Shown in pieces: positions 44,916 through 55,320 of a stretch of 64,000 nucleotides of DNA. The notes under the pieces are model-generated. The model was not told the origin of the DNA and searched no databases. It was given only the letters and a program-made list of their open reading frames with translations. The DNA is from Bacillus sp. FSL K6-3431. Lineage in GTDB: Bacteria > Bacillota > Bacilli > Bacillales > Bacillaceae_C. The translations under genes were made by a program, and so were the position numbers. Position 1 is the stretch's first letter. Every line of letters starts with the position of its first letter. The DNA lies in contig NZ_JBBOCT010000001.1 in NCBI RefSeq assembly GCF_038002605.1, positions 2,046,001 through 2,110,000 of the forward strand. The letters run 5' to 3'.

Positions 44916-45167
44916 CAAAATCACTCCCCGTCCTCTATATATTGAAAAGCTATTAACCTTTGGGTTATTACATTCATTTTTCTATTTTAGCACTTAATAG
45001 CTTTGAAACTCTACCTTTCATTTTCAATCTTTTAAAACAACATGAAGAAAAGCACAAGCGCCTTCCTCAGCTCCACAAGTACAATTGTAAATATCCTTTA
45101 AAAGATTTATGCCTTCCAAAGATAGTCTTATACATTTAAACGATGGTAATGCTGACTTTTAAATAAC

Positions 45168-45201
45168 GAAAAAACCCGCTCAGTTTTCACCGTGCGGGTT
45201 G
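45168..45201 (-). terminator. Terminator after the yvlB-yvlD pair
   Basis: An AACCCGCACGG stem pairs imperfectly with TGAGCGGGTT and is followed by six T on the minus strand. Confidence 0.88.
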
Positions 45202-45204
45202 CTT

Positions 45205-45561
45205 TTATTTTTTTGTTTTTGGTTCTATTACTGTTTTTTGGATGATTAGATTAATAACTGACATCAATATCGCAATCAATATTGCTAATCCAAAACCAGA
45301 TATTTCAAATTTACTTCCCATTAACGCATCAGTCATCCATAACGTGATGGCATTTATAACAAACAAGAACAAGCCTAAAGTTATTATAGTAACGGGCAAT
45401 GTTAAAATAATAAGGATCGGTCTGACAAGCATATTTAAGATCGATAATACGAGGCTCGCTGCCAATGCTGCCCCAAAACTGGATACTTCAAACCCTTCGA
45501 AGAATCCAGCAAAAGCAATAAATAATAATCCATTGATCAAAATACCAAGTAACCATTTCAT
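45205..45561 (-). CDS. yvlD: Phage-holin-family small membrane protein (YvlD-like)
   Basis: This 118-residue protein has four membrane helices, including SLVLSILNMLVRPILIILTLPVTI, typical of PF04020 (YvlD). In B. subtilis yvlABCD are under sigma-W. Here it sits 15 bases after the yvlB-like gene; yvlA and yvlC are absent. Confidence 0.9.
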   Translation of the reverse strand: MKWLLGILINGLLFIAFAGFFEGFEVSSFGAALAASLVLSILNMLVRPILIILTLPVTIITLGLFLFVINAITLWMTDALMGSKFEISGFGLAILIAILMSVINLIIQKTVIEPKTKK

Positions 45562-45576
45562 TAATAATTCACCAGC

Positions 45577-46743
45577 CTATAAACTCTCACTATGCCTAAC
45601 AAGTACTGACCCTGTCTTTGTGTCTGCAAGCAGACGGATAACCTCTTCATCACTTCCTGGTCGCTTGAACTGTATTTGCTTTTGAACAATTTCTTTCTTT
45701 TCATGTGAAACATTGATGCCTTCAAGGTCAAGCTTATAACTACCTAGATTAGAACGCACATCCCCGTCAATCGTAGCTCCCTCTGGGACATATATATTAA
45801 TATTACCAGTAACTACTTTTGCTTCTATTCTTTTTGCACCTGTCTTAGGTAATGTACATGTAATATTACCATTAAATGACTGAAGTTCAGCTACCTGAAA
45901 AATTCCGGAAACATCGACTGTGCCATTTACTGTTTCAGCTTCAATTTCATCTACTTTCGAATCTTTCACATTGATTTGACCATTCACCGTATCTACTTCG
46001 AATTTTTTACCTTCCAATTTTGCTAGTTCCACTTTTCCATTCGTTGTTTTCACAGTTAATAATTCGGATTGGATATCTTCACCTGTAAGTCCACCGTTAA
46101 AGATTCTAATTGTTATTTTCTTATATTCCTTTTTAGGAATATAAACCACCGTTTCTACTCTCATCCATTTTGATTGTGTAGCAAAGCATAATAATCCATT
46201 TTCAATGGAAAAGATTGTGTTATCAAGAAAATATTTCCTCGCCTCTTCTCTGTCATCTGAACGATATACCTTTGCTTGACATTCAATCCGAACATCAGCT
46301 TGATCCCAAGCAACAATCCTCATTGGACCATTAGCTATATCTATGTCTATTTTTTCAATTTCATTATCCGTTTGTTGAAACGTATGCGGAATATCCACAG
46401 ATTGATTAAACTGAAAATCAATATGTTTAATTTTATGGAGTGCATTGTTTACAAAGTCAAAAATCCGTTCGCCTGCATTCTCAAGCTGGGAATAAAAAGT
46501 ATCATCCTTTTGATTTTCAGACGATTGTTCACCATTGGATTGAGAATTATCTGAAGTTGATTCTTTTTTGGTATCTGTCTTATTTGTCTCCGCACCAGTA
46601 TTTTCATCAACCTTTTTATCACTTTCACTAGGTTCCTGCATCTTTTCATCTTTTTCAAGTGCTTCAAGTAGGATAATCGCTTCTTGAGCGGAGAGCTTTC
46701 CGTCCTGAACTAATCCCAATATTTTTTTTCGTTCTTCATTCAT
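45577..46743 (-). CDS. YvlB-like DUF4097 beta-strand-repeat protein
   Basis: A 388-residue protein. The N-terminal helical hairpin (MNEERKKILGLVQDGKLSAQEAIILLEALE) is a SHOCT-like module, followed by a charged, low-complexity linker (about 45-95) and a long DUF4097 beta-helix (about 130-360) with repeated NG turns (VNGQINV, VNGTVDV, FNGNITC). No membrane helix is seen. Start ATG follows GAGGAGGAAGCGAA. Probably an envelope-stress protein with yvlD; the mechanism is unknown. Confidence 0.85.
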   Translation of the reverse strand: MNEERKKILGLVQDGKLSAQEAIILLEALEKDEKMQEPSESDKKVDENTGAETNKTDTKKESTSDNSQSNGEQSSENQKDDTFYSQLENAGERIFDFVNNALHKIKHIDFQFNQSVDIPHTFQQTDNEIEKIDIDIANGPMRIVAWDQADVRIECQAKVYRSDDREEARKYFLDNTIFSIENGLLCFATQSKWMRVETVVYIPKKEYKKITIRIFNGGLTGEDIQSELLTVKTTNGKVELAKLEGKKFEVDTVNGQINVKDSKVDEIEAETVNGTVDVSGIFQVAELQSFNGNITCTLPKTGAKRIEAKVVTGNINIYVPEGATIDGDVRSNLGSYKLDLEGINVSHEKKEIVQKQIQFKRPGSDEEVIRLLADTKTGSVLVRHSESL

Positions 46744-47047
46744 TTCGCTTCCTCCTCTTAAATGAAAATATAATCCTTTTGAAAACAAATAAGATTTTCC
46801 TTATCAGGCTTCAACGGACACGACGATAATAGCTATTCAAATACAGGCAAGACGCCTACTATCCAGTGGAGTATTCCCTCATTTCAATATTTCTTGACCA
46901 AGAGCATAATCAATGTAACGTATCAAGATGGCAAGTTTAGCCTTCTTAGATAAAGGAAAATGATTGTGGGCTTCCACTTTTCTTATCGCCTACATAAATA
47001 TACGGATACAGAGCGGTAATAGTTTCATTTTTTTATACAAGCACGTT
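46744..47047. other. Intergenic region between yvlB-like gene and uvrA
   Basis: No gene is supported. It contains the end of the uvrA transcript and the yvlB promoter region; no classical terminator is obvious. Confidence 0.45.
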
Positions 47048-49936
47048 TTATTGCTTCACATACTCTGCTATAATATTTTCTTGTTTTGATAATCTTTTTT
47101 TCATTCGTGCTCTGTCACGCTCTAAAATTGGCTTCAAGTATTTTCCTGTATACGACACAGGACTTTCTGCGATTTTCTCGGGCGTACCTTTCGCAATTAT
47201 CATCCCACCCTTATCCCCGCCTTCGGGTCCAAGGTCTACTAAATAATCAGCGGTTTTTATCACATCTAGATTATGTTCAATCACAAGTACTGTATCTCCA
47301 TTTTCCACAAGCCTTTGCAAGACTATAAGTAAACGTGCAATATCATCAGCATGTAGTCCTGTTGTTGGTTCATCCAAAATATAAAGTGAGCGGCCATTTG
47401 AACGACGATGTAGCTCTGAGGCTAACTTTACCCGCTGTGCCTCCCCACCTGATAATGTTGTCGCTGATTGTCCTAGCTTCATATAACCTAGGCCAACATC
47501 AAAGATTGTCTGAAGTTTACGTTTGATTTTAGGTATATTTTCAAAGAAAACTAGCCCATCCTCAATCGTCATATCCAATACATCAGCAATATTTTTCCCT
47601 TTATATTTTACTTCAAGGGTTTCGCGATTATACCTTTTACCATGACACACTTCACAAGGGACATACACATCTGGCAAAAAGTGCATCTCAATTTTGATAA
47701 TACCATCGCCCCGACATGCTTCGCAGCGACCACCTTTTACATTAAAACTAAATCGACCTTTTTTATAACCACGTACTTTTGCCTCGTTAGTTGATGCATA
47801 TACATCCCTAACATCATCAAAAACACCAGTGTATGTCGCGGGATTGGATCTTGGCGTTCTGCCAATTGGTGATTGATCAATATCGATCACTTTTTCCAAT
47901 TGTTCAATTCCTATAATTTCCTTATGTGCACCTGGTTTTGCCTTTGCTTTATTTAACTTTTGCGCTACTGCTTTATGCAAAACCTCATTAATCAAAGTAC
48001 TTTTACCTGAACCTGAAACACCAGTAATAGCGATAAACATGCCCAGTGGCAATTTCACATTTACATTTTTTAAATTGTTTTCTTTTGCCCCTTTAATCTC
48101 TATATATCTTCCATCAGCTTTCCGTCGTTCTGTTGGAAGCGGAATAAACTTTTCACCAGATAAATATTGGCCTGTAAGTGAATTTGGATTGTTTGTAACA
48201 TCAGCAGGCGTCCCGCTTGCGACAACTTCTCCACCATGCACTCCAGCTCCAGGACCAATATCAATCAAGTGGTCAGCAGCCAGCATCGTATCTTCATCAT
48301 GTTCGACAACAATTAGTGTATTCCCGATATCTCTCATGTTTTTTAATGTACTAATCAATCTGTCATTATCACGTTGATGCAAACCAATTGATGGTTCATC
48401 TAATATATAAAGCACACCCGTTAGACGTGATCCAATCTGTGTAGCAAGACGGATTCTTTGTGCCTCTCCACCTGACAAAGTACCCGCAGCACGACTTAAT
48501 GTTAAATAATCCAGACCTACGTTAATTAAAAAGCCAATTCGTTCATCAATTTCTCTTAAAATCAACCTCGCAATTTGCATTTCCTTTTCTGTTAAATGTA
48601 AGTTCATAAAAAATTTCGAAGCCTCGACAACTGAGAGCTCAGTAACCTGACTAATATGTCTGCCTTCCACTTTCACGGCTAAGCTTTCTTCTTTCAGTCT
48701 GTATCCTTTACAACGCGGACAAGCTTGCTGTGCCATATACTTTTCCATCTGTTCGCGGATATAGTCAGAACTTGTATCTTGATATCTGCGTTCCACATTG
48801 CGCAATACACCTTCAAATCGGATATTACTTTCACGAATTTGCCCAAAATCATTTTGATAGCGGAAGTTAATTGTTTTTTCGTTCGATCCTCTGAGAATTA
48901 TATCGATCTGATTTTTGTCTAGGTCCTTCACTGGTACATCAAGCGGAATCTTAAATTCCTTACATATCGCTTTTAATAATTGCGGATAATATTGAGAACT
49001 AACAGGCACCCAAGGTAATATAGCACCTTCCTCAAGCGTGAGGCTCCAATCTGGAATTACCAGTTCGGGATCTACCTCGAGCTTTGAGCCAAGACCATCA
49101 CAGTCCGTACACGCGCCAAATGGGCTATTAAAAGAAAACATGCGAGGTTCCAATTTATCGATCGAAAAACCACATTGTGGGCAAGCGTGATTTTGACTAA
49201 ATAATAATTCGCCTTCGCCAAACACATCAACAATGACTTTTCCATCCCCTAATCCAAGCGCCGTTTCCAAGGAGTCAGCAAGACGTGATTCTACACCATC
49301 TTTAATTACTATCCGATCAATGATCACTTCAATCGAATGCTTTTTGTTTTTATTCAGTTCTATTTCATCATCTAAATCAACCACTTCACCATTAACACGT
49401 ACACGAACAAACCCTTGTTTTTTTATATCTTCCAATACTTTAGCATGTGCCCCTTTACGGCCTGATATTAACGGTGCAAGTATTTGGAGCTTCGTGCGCT
49501 CAGGATAAATCATTATTCTATCTACCATTTGTTCGATTGTCTGAGAGGTGATTTCTATACCATGTACAGGACAAATCGGTCTCCCCACTCGAGCATATAA
49601 CAACCGCAAATAATCATAAATCTCTGTTACCGTTCCAACAGTCGAGCGCGGATTCTTACTTGTCGTTTTTTGATCTATCGATATGGCTGGTGATAATCCT
49701 TCGATTGCATCGACATCTGGTTTGTCCATTTGCCCTAAAAATTGTCGAGCATAGGCTGATAGAGATTCCACATAGCGACGCTGCCCTTCTGCATAAATCG
49801 TATCGAATGCGAGCGAAGATTTCCCTGATCCAGAAAGTCCAGTAATAACGACGAGCTCATCTCTTGGAATCGTGACGTCAATATTTTTCAAATTATGGGC
49901 TCTTGCGCCCTGAACAATTATTTTATCTAAAGCCAT
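47048..49936 (-). CDS. uvrA: Excinuclease ABC subunit A
   Basis: A 962-residue DNA damage sensor. Two ABC ATPase modules are visible: Walker [13 protein letters not shown] (about 33-44) and GVSGSGKST (about 645-653). Each has LSGGEAQR and a zinc finger with CxxC pairs ([14 protein letters not shown] and CEVCHGKR). It loads UvrB on lesions in nucleotide excision repair. uvrB lies seven bases upstream. Confidence 0.98.
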   Translation of the reverse strand: MALDKIIVQGARAHNLKNIDVTIPRDELVVITGLSGSGKSSLAFDTIYAEGQRRYVESLSAYARQFLGQMDKPDVDAIEGLSPAISIDQKTTSKNPRSTVGTVTEIYDYLRLLYARVGRPICPVHGIEITSQTIEQMVDRIMIYPERTKLQILAPLISGRKGAHAKVLEDIKKQGFVRVRVNGEVVDLDDEIELNKNKKHSIEVIIDRIVIKDGVESRLADSLETALGLGDGKVIVDVFGEGELLFSQNHACPQCGFSIDKLEPRMFSFNSPFGACTDCDGLGSKLEVDPELVIPDWSLTLEEGAILPWVPVSSQYYPQLLKAICKEFKIPLDVPVKDLDKNQIDIILRGSNEKTINFRYQNDFGQIRESNIRFEGVLRNVERRYQDTSSDYIREQMEKYMAQQACPRCKGYRLKEESLAVKVEGRHISQVTELSVVEASKFFMNLHLTEKEMQIARLILREIDERIGFLINVGLDYLTLSRAAGTLSGGEAQRIRLATQIGSRLTGVLYILDEPSIGLHQRDNDRLISTLKNMRDIGNTLIVVEHDEDTMLAADHLIDIGPGAGVHGGEVVASGTPADVTNNPNSLTGQYLSGEKFIPLPTERRKADGRYIEIKGAKENNLKNVNVKLPLGMFIAITGVSGSGKSTLINEVLHKAVAQKLNKAKAKPGAHKEIIGIEQLEKVIDIDQSPIGRTPRSNPATYTGVFDDVRDVYASTNEAKVRGYKKGRFSFNVKGGRCEACRGDGIIKIEMHFLPDVYVPCEVCHGKRYNRETLEVKYKGKNIADVLDMTIEDGLVFFENIPKIKRKLQTIFDVGLGYMKLGQSATTLSGGEAQRVKLASELHRRSNGRSLYILDEPTTGLHADDIARLLIVLQRLVENGDTVLVIEHNLDVIKTADYLVDLGPEGGDKGGMIIAKGTPEKIAESPVSYTGKYLKPILERDRARMKKRLSKQENIIAEYVKQ

Positions 49937-49943
49937 CGCTTAC

Positions 49944-51923
49944 TCATCCTTCCGCTTTTAACTCTAAAATGGCGTCACGAAGCTGTGCAGCGTGTTCAAA
50001 ATCAAGCGCTTTTGCAGCTTCCTTCATTTCTTTCTCCATCGAAGATATTAGTTTTTCTCTTTCTTTTTTCGTATATTTCTTAGGTTTCCCTTGTGTCGTA
50101 TATTCAGACCCATCTTCTGCAGCAACGGTCGCTCTAATAACATCACGAACTTCTTTTTGAATGGTCATTGGTGTGATGCCGTGTTCAATATTATAAGCTT
50201 CCTGAATGGACCTACGTCGTTTCGTTTCGCTTATCGCCTTTATCATTGAATCTGTCATTTTATCTGCGTACATAATAACTTGACCATTTGCATTCCGTGC
50301 AGCCCTTCCGCTCGTTTGGATAAGAGAGCGCTCTGAACGTAAGAAACCTTCCTTATCAGCATCTAAAATTGCCACGAGAGATACTTCAGGAATATCCAAT
50401 CCTTCTCTTAAAAGGTTAATACCAACAAGTACATCATAGTGACCAAGTCGCAAATCTCTAATGATTTCAATTCTCTCCAGTGTTTTAATGTCTGAATGTA
50501 AATACTGGACCTTTATTCCGACCTCTTTTAAATAATCCGTTAAATCCTCAGACATCCGTTTCGTCAGTGTGGTGATTAATACGCGCTCATTACGTGATAT
50601 TCTTTCATTAATTTCTCCCAATAAATCATCAATCTGACCTTCGATCGGACGGATATCAATTACTGGATCAAGCAAGCCCGTAGGACGAATAATTTGTTGA
50701 ACCATATCTGGTGTATGTTCAAGCTCAAAGGGACCAGGCGTGGCAGACACAAACATAATTTGATTAATATGTTTCTGAAACTCCTCAAATTTTAACGGTC
50801 GGTTATCAAGTGCTGATGGCAATCGGAAACCATGGTCGACAAGTACCTGTTTCCGCGCTTGGTCCCCATTATACATTCCACGAATTTGTGGTAACGTTGC
50901 ATGTGACTCGTCTACAACGATTTGAAAGTCGTCTGGAAAATAATCTAATAATGTATATGGAGTGGCCCCGGCTGGTCTTAATGTTAAATGTCTCGAATAG
51001 TTCTCAATGCCTGAACAAAAACCCATTTCTCTCATCATTTCTAAATCATAACGCGTTCTTTGTTCCAAGCGTTGTGCTTCCAATATTTTATTGTTTTCGC
51101 GCATGATAAGAAGTTGTTCATCCAGTTCCTTTTCAATATTTTCAATCGCAACTTTCAATTTATCTTCACGTGTAACGAAGTGAGATGCCGGGAAAATAGC
51201 AACATGTTCACGTTCACCCATTACTTCACCCGTTAGCGCATCTACTTCCCTTATTCGGTCAATATCATCTCCGAAAAATTCTACACGAATACATTGTTCA
51301 TCACGAGAAACTGGAAATATTTCTACTACATCTCCACGAACACGAAAAGTCCCGCGTTGAAAATCAATGTCATTGCGGGCATATTGAATATCTACCAACT
51401 TTCTTAGTAGCTGGTTCCGTTCAATCTCCATTCCCGTCCGGATGGAAAGAACATGTTCTCTATATTCTTCTGGAGAACCAAGACCATAAATGCATGAAAC
51501 ACTAGCGATTACAATTACATCTCTGCGCTCAAACAAAGAAGATGTTGCAGAGTGACGTAATTTATCTATTTCATCATTAATACTGGCATCTTTTTCAATA
51601 AATGTGTCTGTCTGCGGTACATAGGCCTCAGGTTGGTAATAGTCGTAATAGCTGACAAAGTACTCCACAGCATTATTCGGAAAGAATTCCTTGAACTCAC
51701 TATACAATTGTCCAGCAAGCGTTTTGTTATGTGCGATAACAATCGTCGGCTTATTTATATCTGTAATTACATTAGAAATCGTAAATGTCTTCCCAGTTCC
51801 TGTAGCCCCAAGCAAAGTCTGATATTTACGTCCTTCGTTTAAGCCTTCAATCAGCTGCTTAATTGCTCTCGGCTGATCGCCAGCAGGCTGGTAACGTGAT
51901 ACAAGTTCAAATTGATTTTCCAA
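49944..51923 (-). CDS. uvrB: Excinuclease ABC subunit B
   Basis: A 659-residue helicase-like protein with Walker [16 protein letters not shown] (about 38-52), the beta-hairpin [20 protein letters not shown], the DEAD-like VDESHATLP, motif [11 protein letters not shown], and the C-terminal UVR domain ([20 protein letters not shown]) that binds UvrC. The start is TTG, eight bases after AGGAGG. A one-mismatch LexA-like box lies about 130 bases upstream. Confidence 0.98.
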   Translation of the reverse strand: MENQFELVSRYQPAGDQPRAIKQLIEGLNEGRKYQTLLGATGTGKTFTISNVITDINKPTIVIAHNKTLAGQLYSEFKEFFPNNAVEYFVSYYDYYQPEAYVPQTDTFIEKDASINDEIDKLRHSATSSLFERRDVIVIASVSCIYGLGSPEEYREHVLSIRTGMEIERNQLLRKLVDIQYARNDIDFQRGTFRVRGDVVEIFPVSRDEQCIRVEFFGDDIDRIREVDALTGEVMGEREHVAIFPASHFVTREDKLKVAIENIEKELDEQLLIMRENNKILEAQRLEQRTRYDLEMMREMGFCSGIENYSRHLTLRPAGATPYTLLDYFPDDFQIVVDESHATLPQIRGMYNGDQARKQVLVDHGFRLPSALDNRPLKFEEFQKHINQIMFVSATPGPFELEHTPDMVQQIIRPTGLLDPVIDIRPIEGQIDDLLGEINERISRNERVLITTLTKRMSEDLTDYLKEVGIKVQYLHSDIKTLERIEIIRDLRLGHYDVLVGINLLREGLDIPEVSLVAILDADKEGFLRSERSLIQTSGRAARNANGQVIMYADKMTDSMIKAISETKRRRSIQEAYNIEHGITPMTIQKEVRDVIRATVAAEDGSEYTTQGKPKKYTKKEREKLISSMEKEMKEAAKALDFEHAAQLRDAILELKAEG

Positions 51924-52039
51924 GCGGACAGCCTCCTATATATTTCTTTCTATTTCGAAATAAACCATCTATATACATCCTTGGTAAGTCGATTATTTTA
52001 TAAACGTCTTTATACTTATTTTACCACAAAGGACATAGA

Positions 52040-52080
52040 TAAAACCACCAAAAGACGAACAAACTTTCGGTGGTTTTTTT
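52040..52080. terminator. Bidirectional hairpin terminator after the ECF operon
   Basis: AACCACCAAAAG and CTTTCGGTGGTT pair with one mismatch. A seven-T run follows on the plus strand and a shorter T-tract on the minus strand, where it ends the DUF2164 transcript. The loop contains CGAACAAACTTTCG. Confidence 0.75.
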
Positions 52081-52098
52081 ATGGCATAGTTATAAAGT

Positions 52099-52341
52099 TT
52101 AATTTTGCCTCTCAAGTGCATATAAATCTTCTTCCAACGTCTGCATTCGCTGTTCCGCAATTTCACGCGCATCACGAATAGCTTCATTATAAAATACAGG
52201 CCCAAGCCTATCCTTAATAAAATCAAAACATATTTCTGCGGCGATTTCTCCAATCTCCTCTCCACGTTCTTCAAGAAAATAGGTTTGAATTTCACCGATC
52301 ATTTGTCTTTTCTTTTCTGCTGATAGCTTTGGCATTAACAT
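52099..52341 (-). CDS. DUF2164-family protein
   Basis: This 80-residue acidic protein (MPKLSAEKKRQMIGEIQTYF, then GEEIGEIAAEICFDFIKDRLG and YNEAIRDAREIAEQRM) matches the DUF2164 family over its length. Function unknown. I choose the ATG eight bases after GGAG (MLMPKLS). It is the last gene of the ECF sigma operon, 14 bases after the putative anti-sigma gene. Confidence 0.85.
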   Translation of the reverse strand: MLMPKLSAEKKRQMIGEIQTYFLEERGEEIGEIAAEICFDFIKDRLGPVFYNEAIRDAREIAEQRMQTLEEDLYALERQN

Positions 52342-52355
52342 ATACATTGCTCCTT

Positions 52356-52586
52356 TTATAAAAAAAATAGCGGTAAAATGGATGCGATGGTAATAAAAAT
52401 CGGGAGAAGTTGCATGAGTACCATTCCTTTTCTAGTTAACTTAAAATTAGTAGTCGGAAATGGTACTTCTTCGAACAACCAATTTGCCAGTCTTTCGATC
52501 CGGGATTTTCTTATCGGGAATTCTGGGACATCGACATGGAATCCTTTCAGTTTTTCATACAATTTTTCATCCTGATTCTTCATCAT
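52356..52586 (-). CDS. Small membrane protein, putative anti-sigma factor
   Basis: This 76-residue protein has a charged N-terminal half (KLYEKLKGFHVDVPEFPIRK, then SRIERLANWLF) and one C-terminal membrane helix (about 53-75). It overlaps the end of the sigma-factor gene by 20 bases with its own GAGGTGG site. Position and layout suggest an anti-sigma factor, but it lacks a recognisable zinc-binding (ZAS) HxxxCxxC motif. That role is inferred from context only. Confidence 0.7.
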   Translation of the reverse strand: MMKNQDEKLYEKLKGFHVDVPEFPIRKSRIERLANWLFEEVPFPTTNFKLTRKGMVLMQLLPIFITIASILPLFFL

Positions 52587-53106
52587 TTTCCACCTCTAAA
52601 TCTGCTTTCAGTTTCTTCAACGCATGGTGTAACCTCGACTTTACAGTGCCAACTGGTATCCCTAATATTCTTGCAGTTTCTCTTTGTGTCAAATCATGAT
52701 AAAACGATAGAATAATAACAGCCCTCTGTTCATCTGACAATGATTGAACAGCTTTTTGAACCAAAAGTTTTTCTTCCAACGCGAAGGTATGCGGGCTTTC
52801 GGCAGCTAAAAATGGTAGTATTGCCTTGAATTTTTGACGCCTCTTTAATTTTGTCATCATTGTATTATAAGCAATTTGAAAAAGATATGTTTTAAAATTC
52901 CCTTTTTCTGGAATGTAAAGATAATTTTTCTTCAGCAGTTTTTCGAATGTATCTTGGACAATATCAATGCTAAATTGACGATCATTAGAGTAGCGGTATA
53001 CAAATCGATATATTTGATCTTTGTACATGAGATAAATTGCGTCGATCGATTGCAAACTACCATTTGAATCCACCTTAATATATGCATTATTATTCTTGTA
53101 ACTCAT
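52567..53106 (-). CDS. ECF (extracytoplasmic function) sigma factor
   Basis: A 179-residue sigma-70 family protein. Region 2 is seen in YKDQIYRFVYRYSNDRQFSI and DIVQDTFEKLL (about 28-62). Region 4 has QSLSDEQRAVIILSFYHDLT, then ARILGIPVGTVKSRLHHALKKLK (about 116-168). It directs RNA polymerase to a small stress regulon. It overlaps the preceding membrane-protein gene by 17 bases. It does not clearly match a named B. subtilis ECF factor. Confidence 0.93.
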   Translation of the reverse strand: MSYKNNNAYIKVDSNGSLQSIDAIYLMYKDQIYRFVYRYSNDRQFSIDIVQDTFEKLLKKNYLYIPEKGNFKTYLFQIAYNTMMTKLKRRQKFKAILPFLAAESPHTFALEEKLLVQKAVQSLSDEQRAVIILSFYHDLTQRETARILGIPVGTVKSRLHHALKKLKADLEVENDEESG

Positions 53107-53473
53107 TTGGCCACCGCTCTTTTATTCCCCTGAAGACATAGGTGAGTTTTGTAATCAGCCATATAAAAGTAATTAAACTAAACACAAAAGTTTGATGGAT
53201 GAAATATTGGATGATCGGACTATTAATCGTATCACCTCTCAACAAAAAAATGAGTAATCCTGTTATATTGAAAAATGTATAAACGGCAGAAAACACTATG
53301 ATCGTGTCCCACCTAGTCCAACGAAAATATATATCGGTTTTCGTAAAGTCAATCTTTCCCCATTGATCACGGATAACCTTTTTATTCATCGGAACGATGA
53401 CCAAAGCAAAAATAAAACCAACCACACCAGCAACAATGCTACTAATAACCCAGCCTATAATCGGCATTTCCAA
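53090..53473 (-). CDS. Unknown membrane protein, first gene of the ECF operon
   Basis: I do not recognise this 127-residue protein. It has about four hydrophobic segments: near residues 5-27, 55-78, 92-110 and nearby. The start is uncertain between TTG (six bases after GGAGG, used here), GTG one codon upstream and ATG two codons downstream. Translational coupling to the sigma factor and the ECF-like promoter just ahead suggest a sensor or envelope role. Confidence 0.75.
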   Translation of the reverse strand: MEMPIIGWVISSIVAGVVGFIFALVIVPMNKKVIRDQWGKIDFTKTDIYFRWTRWDTIIVFSAVYTFFNITGLLIFLLRGDTINSPIIQYFIHQTFVFSLITFIWLITKLTYVFRGIKERWPNELQE

Positions 53474-53501
53474 CACCTTCCTCCACTTCTATTTACTAAG
53501 T

Positions 53502-53529
53502 TATACTATTAGCAAGGGGAAATGGTTCA
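53502..53529 (-). promoter_or_regulatory. Candidate ECF-type promoter of the sigma operon
   Basis: TGAACC (53524-53529), a 16-base spacer and AGTATA (53502-53507) on the minus strand differ by one base each from the sigma-W-like pattern TGAAAC-N16-CGTATA. The start codon follows about 30 bases later, with GGAGG between. Confidence 0.6.
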
Positions 53530-53759
53530 TTTATAAAGTGCTTTTTATATCCGATAGCCGTTAAAACAAATGAAAGCGCCAGTTTAGCGATGTATAAACT
53601 ACGCACAGGAAATGGAAGTTTTAGACTAGGAGCTACTATTGGTACAAGACAAACGAAACATGTTAGGCCTTTATGAACCGATTTTGACTTATTGATGTTT
53701 GCTGACGCTGAGATACCCGTCTTTTTAAAAAAATGCCCCATGATACAGATTCAATCTGC

Positions 53760-53999
53760 TCATGAAGCACTTTTGTTTTTTCTCTTCCTTTTCATTTCAT
53801 TAACAAAATACAGTCCAATCGTAAGCGATGCAGCTTCAATCACAATTAACCACCACATATTGATATATCCTTTGTAGGCAGATACTAAGATTAATGCTAC
53901 AGTGAGCAAAAAGCCGACAATCTGACTATAGGTAATTCTTGTAAAAAAGATAATTAGTAATGCAGGTAAGAATATTGCAGATAATACTTTGTCAATCAT
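53760..53999 (-). CDS. csbA: CsbA-like small membrane protein
   Basis: A 79-residue protein with two to three membrane helices, starting MIDKVLSAIFLPALLIIFFT, with KGYINMWWLIVIEAASLTIG and a basic tail. It resembles B. subtilis CsbA, a general-stress (sigma-B) protein of unknown role encoded just upstream of uvrB. Here the ECF operon separates csbA from uvrB. Confidence 0.82.
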   Translation of the reverse strand: MIDKVLSAIFLPALLIIFFTRITYSQIVGFLLTVALILVSAYKGYINMWWLIVIEAASLTIGLYFVNEMKRKRKNKSAS

Positions 54000-54077
54000 T
54001 TCTTACACCTCGATCTTCTATCTCACTTCCATCTTATCAAAATTATTAGAAGGTATTAATACTTTTTTCAAATTCGC

Positions 54078-54722
54078 TTAGTTTTCACTACTTTCCGAAA
54101 TCATTTTATGCGTAATGACCGTTAGTTCACTTTGTTCTATAAACCGTTCTTGAAGCATATCTGGTAAAATATAGTCTAAAAAATACTTAACGCACGTCAT
54201 ATCTTTGAATGTAAGAATGGTACTTAATGCTTCCTCATATATTTCAAGAAACAACTCTTCTGGGTTTTCCTTTTGAATTTCCCCGAAGGATTCATACAGC
54301 AAATCAATCTTATCTGCTACCGATAAGATACGCCCTTCCAGCGTCTCATCCTTACCTTCCTTCAAACGGTCCAAATAAACCTCTTGAAACTCCATTGGTA
54401 TTTCTTTTTCCACGAATTTCTTTGTCATCTCTTCCTCAACTTCATTGAAAAGACGTTTTAATTCTTTAGAAGCATATTTTACTGGCGTTTTGATATCTCC
54501 AGTAAAAAGCTCTGCATAATCATGATTTAATGCTTTTTCATATAAAAGTCGCCAGTCGACTTGTTCACCAGCTTCTTCCTCTACTGTACCAAGAAACTGA
54601 GCTATTTTCGTCACTTTAAAAGAATGGCTGGCAACAGAATGCTCTTGAAATTTAAATTTACCTGGGCAGCGAAAAATCTTCTCCAAATCCGACAAGCTTT
54701 TAAAATAATGATGAATTCCCAT
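54078..54722 (-). CDS. YfbR-like HD-domain hydrolase
   Basis: A 214-residue HD-domain protein: VASHSFKVTKIAQFL supplies the first histidine, ALNHDYAELFTGDIKTPVK the HD pair, and ILSVADKIDLLYE the last aspartate. YfbR of E. coli is a 5'-nucleotidase for deoxyribonucleoside monophosphates. ATG (MGIHHYF) is preferred; GTG three codons earlier is possible. Confidence 0.85.
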   Translation of the reverse strand: MGIHHYFKSLSDLEKIFRCPGKFKFQEHSVASHSFKVTKIAQFLGTVEEEAGEQVDWRLLYEKALNHDYAELFTGDIKTPVKYASKELKRLFNEVEEEMTKKFVEKEIPMEFQEVYLDRLKEGKDETLEGRILSVADKIDLLYESFGEIQKENPEELFLEIYEEALSTILTFKDMTCVKYFLDYILPDMLQERFIEQSELTVITHKMISESSEN

Positions 54723-54800
54723 ACTTAACACCCGCCCTTAAGTTATTTACAGGATTGTATCATGAAGAAGCGCTAGTGACAAAAAAGAGAAACTGCACTC

Positions 54801-55080
54801 ACGGATTTATAAGATACTCGCAAGATTTATGAGCCGCATACGAGATTTACGAACCGCTCACGGGATTTACGAGCCACTCACAAGATTTATAAGCCACTCA
54901 CAAGATTTATAAGCCACTCACGAGATTTACGAGCCACTCACAAGATTTATAAGCCGCTCACAAGATTTATAAGCCACTCACAAGATTTATAAGCCACTCA
55001 CAAGATTTATAAGCCACTCACGAGATTTATAAGCCACTCACAAGATTTATAAGCCACTCACGAGATTTACGAGCCACTCA
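54801..55080. repeat. Fourteen-unit tandem repeat, 20-bp period
   Basis: Fourteen units of exactly 20 bp follow without spacers. The consensus is CAAGATTTATAAGCCACTCA, with a second flavour CGAGATTTACGAGCCACTCA. The inner units are nearly identical and the units at the 54801 end are decayed. The period is not a multiple of three and stop codons occur, so it is noncoding. It is not a CRISPR array because there are no spacers. Confidence 0.97.
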
Positions 55081-55128
55081 TAAAGAATACATCTGGTATA
55101 CTAAATGTAAAAAATTTCCCCTACAACT

Positions 55129-55157
55129 AAGAGGCTGTCACTTTTCGAGACAGCCTC
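55129..55157. terminator. Hairpin GAGGCTGTC, possible terminator
   Basis: A perfect 9-bp stem GAGGCTGTC/GACAGCCTC with a 9-base loop. A weak T-rich stretch follows on the plus strand, where no gene ends, so its role is uncertain. Confidence 0.5.
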
Positions 55158-55185
55158 CATTTTATTGACTTACTTGAGCAATCAA

Positions 55186-55320
55186 TTAAAGTGATTGCAA
55201 TGTTTGAAACTCCTTGTCCGCAAAACCAGGTAGATGCTCATGACCAAATTCATGATATAAGAGCATTTCTTTTTTAGATGTAATTTTATTGTATGGGCCA
55301 ACCAGGGAGACTGGCTGGCC
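55186..55320 (-). pseudogene. C-terminal fragment of acetylxylan esterase
   Basis: Minus-strand codons read PVSLVGPYNKITSKKEMLLY followed by HEFGHEHLPGFADKEFQTLQSL and a stop. This is the end of a CE7 acetylxylan esterase / cephalosporin-C deacetylase, including the catalytic-histidine motif FGHEHLPGF. An in-frame stop cuts it off upstream. The N-terminal part of the same type of gene lies at 57414-57806, on the other side of the GH32 gene. Confidence 0.8.

Noticed and set aside
53496..53741. 81-residue minus-strand reading frame between csbA and the ECF operon
   Set aside because: It has no ribosome binding site and contains the ECF-like promoter; composition does not look coding.
54801..55080. 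Possible CRISPR array
   Set aside because: Units are directly adjacent at 20 bp with no unique spacers and no cas genes nearby.
55129..55157. Terminator of the GH32 gene
   Set aside because: The T-rich side faces the plus strand; the GH32 gene is on the minus strand and other hairpins (near 55300 and 55395) are closer.
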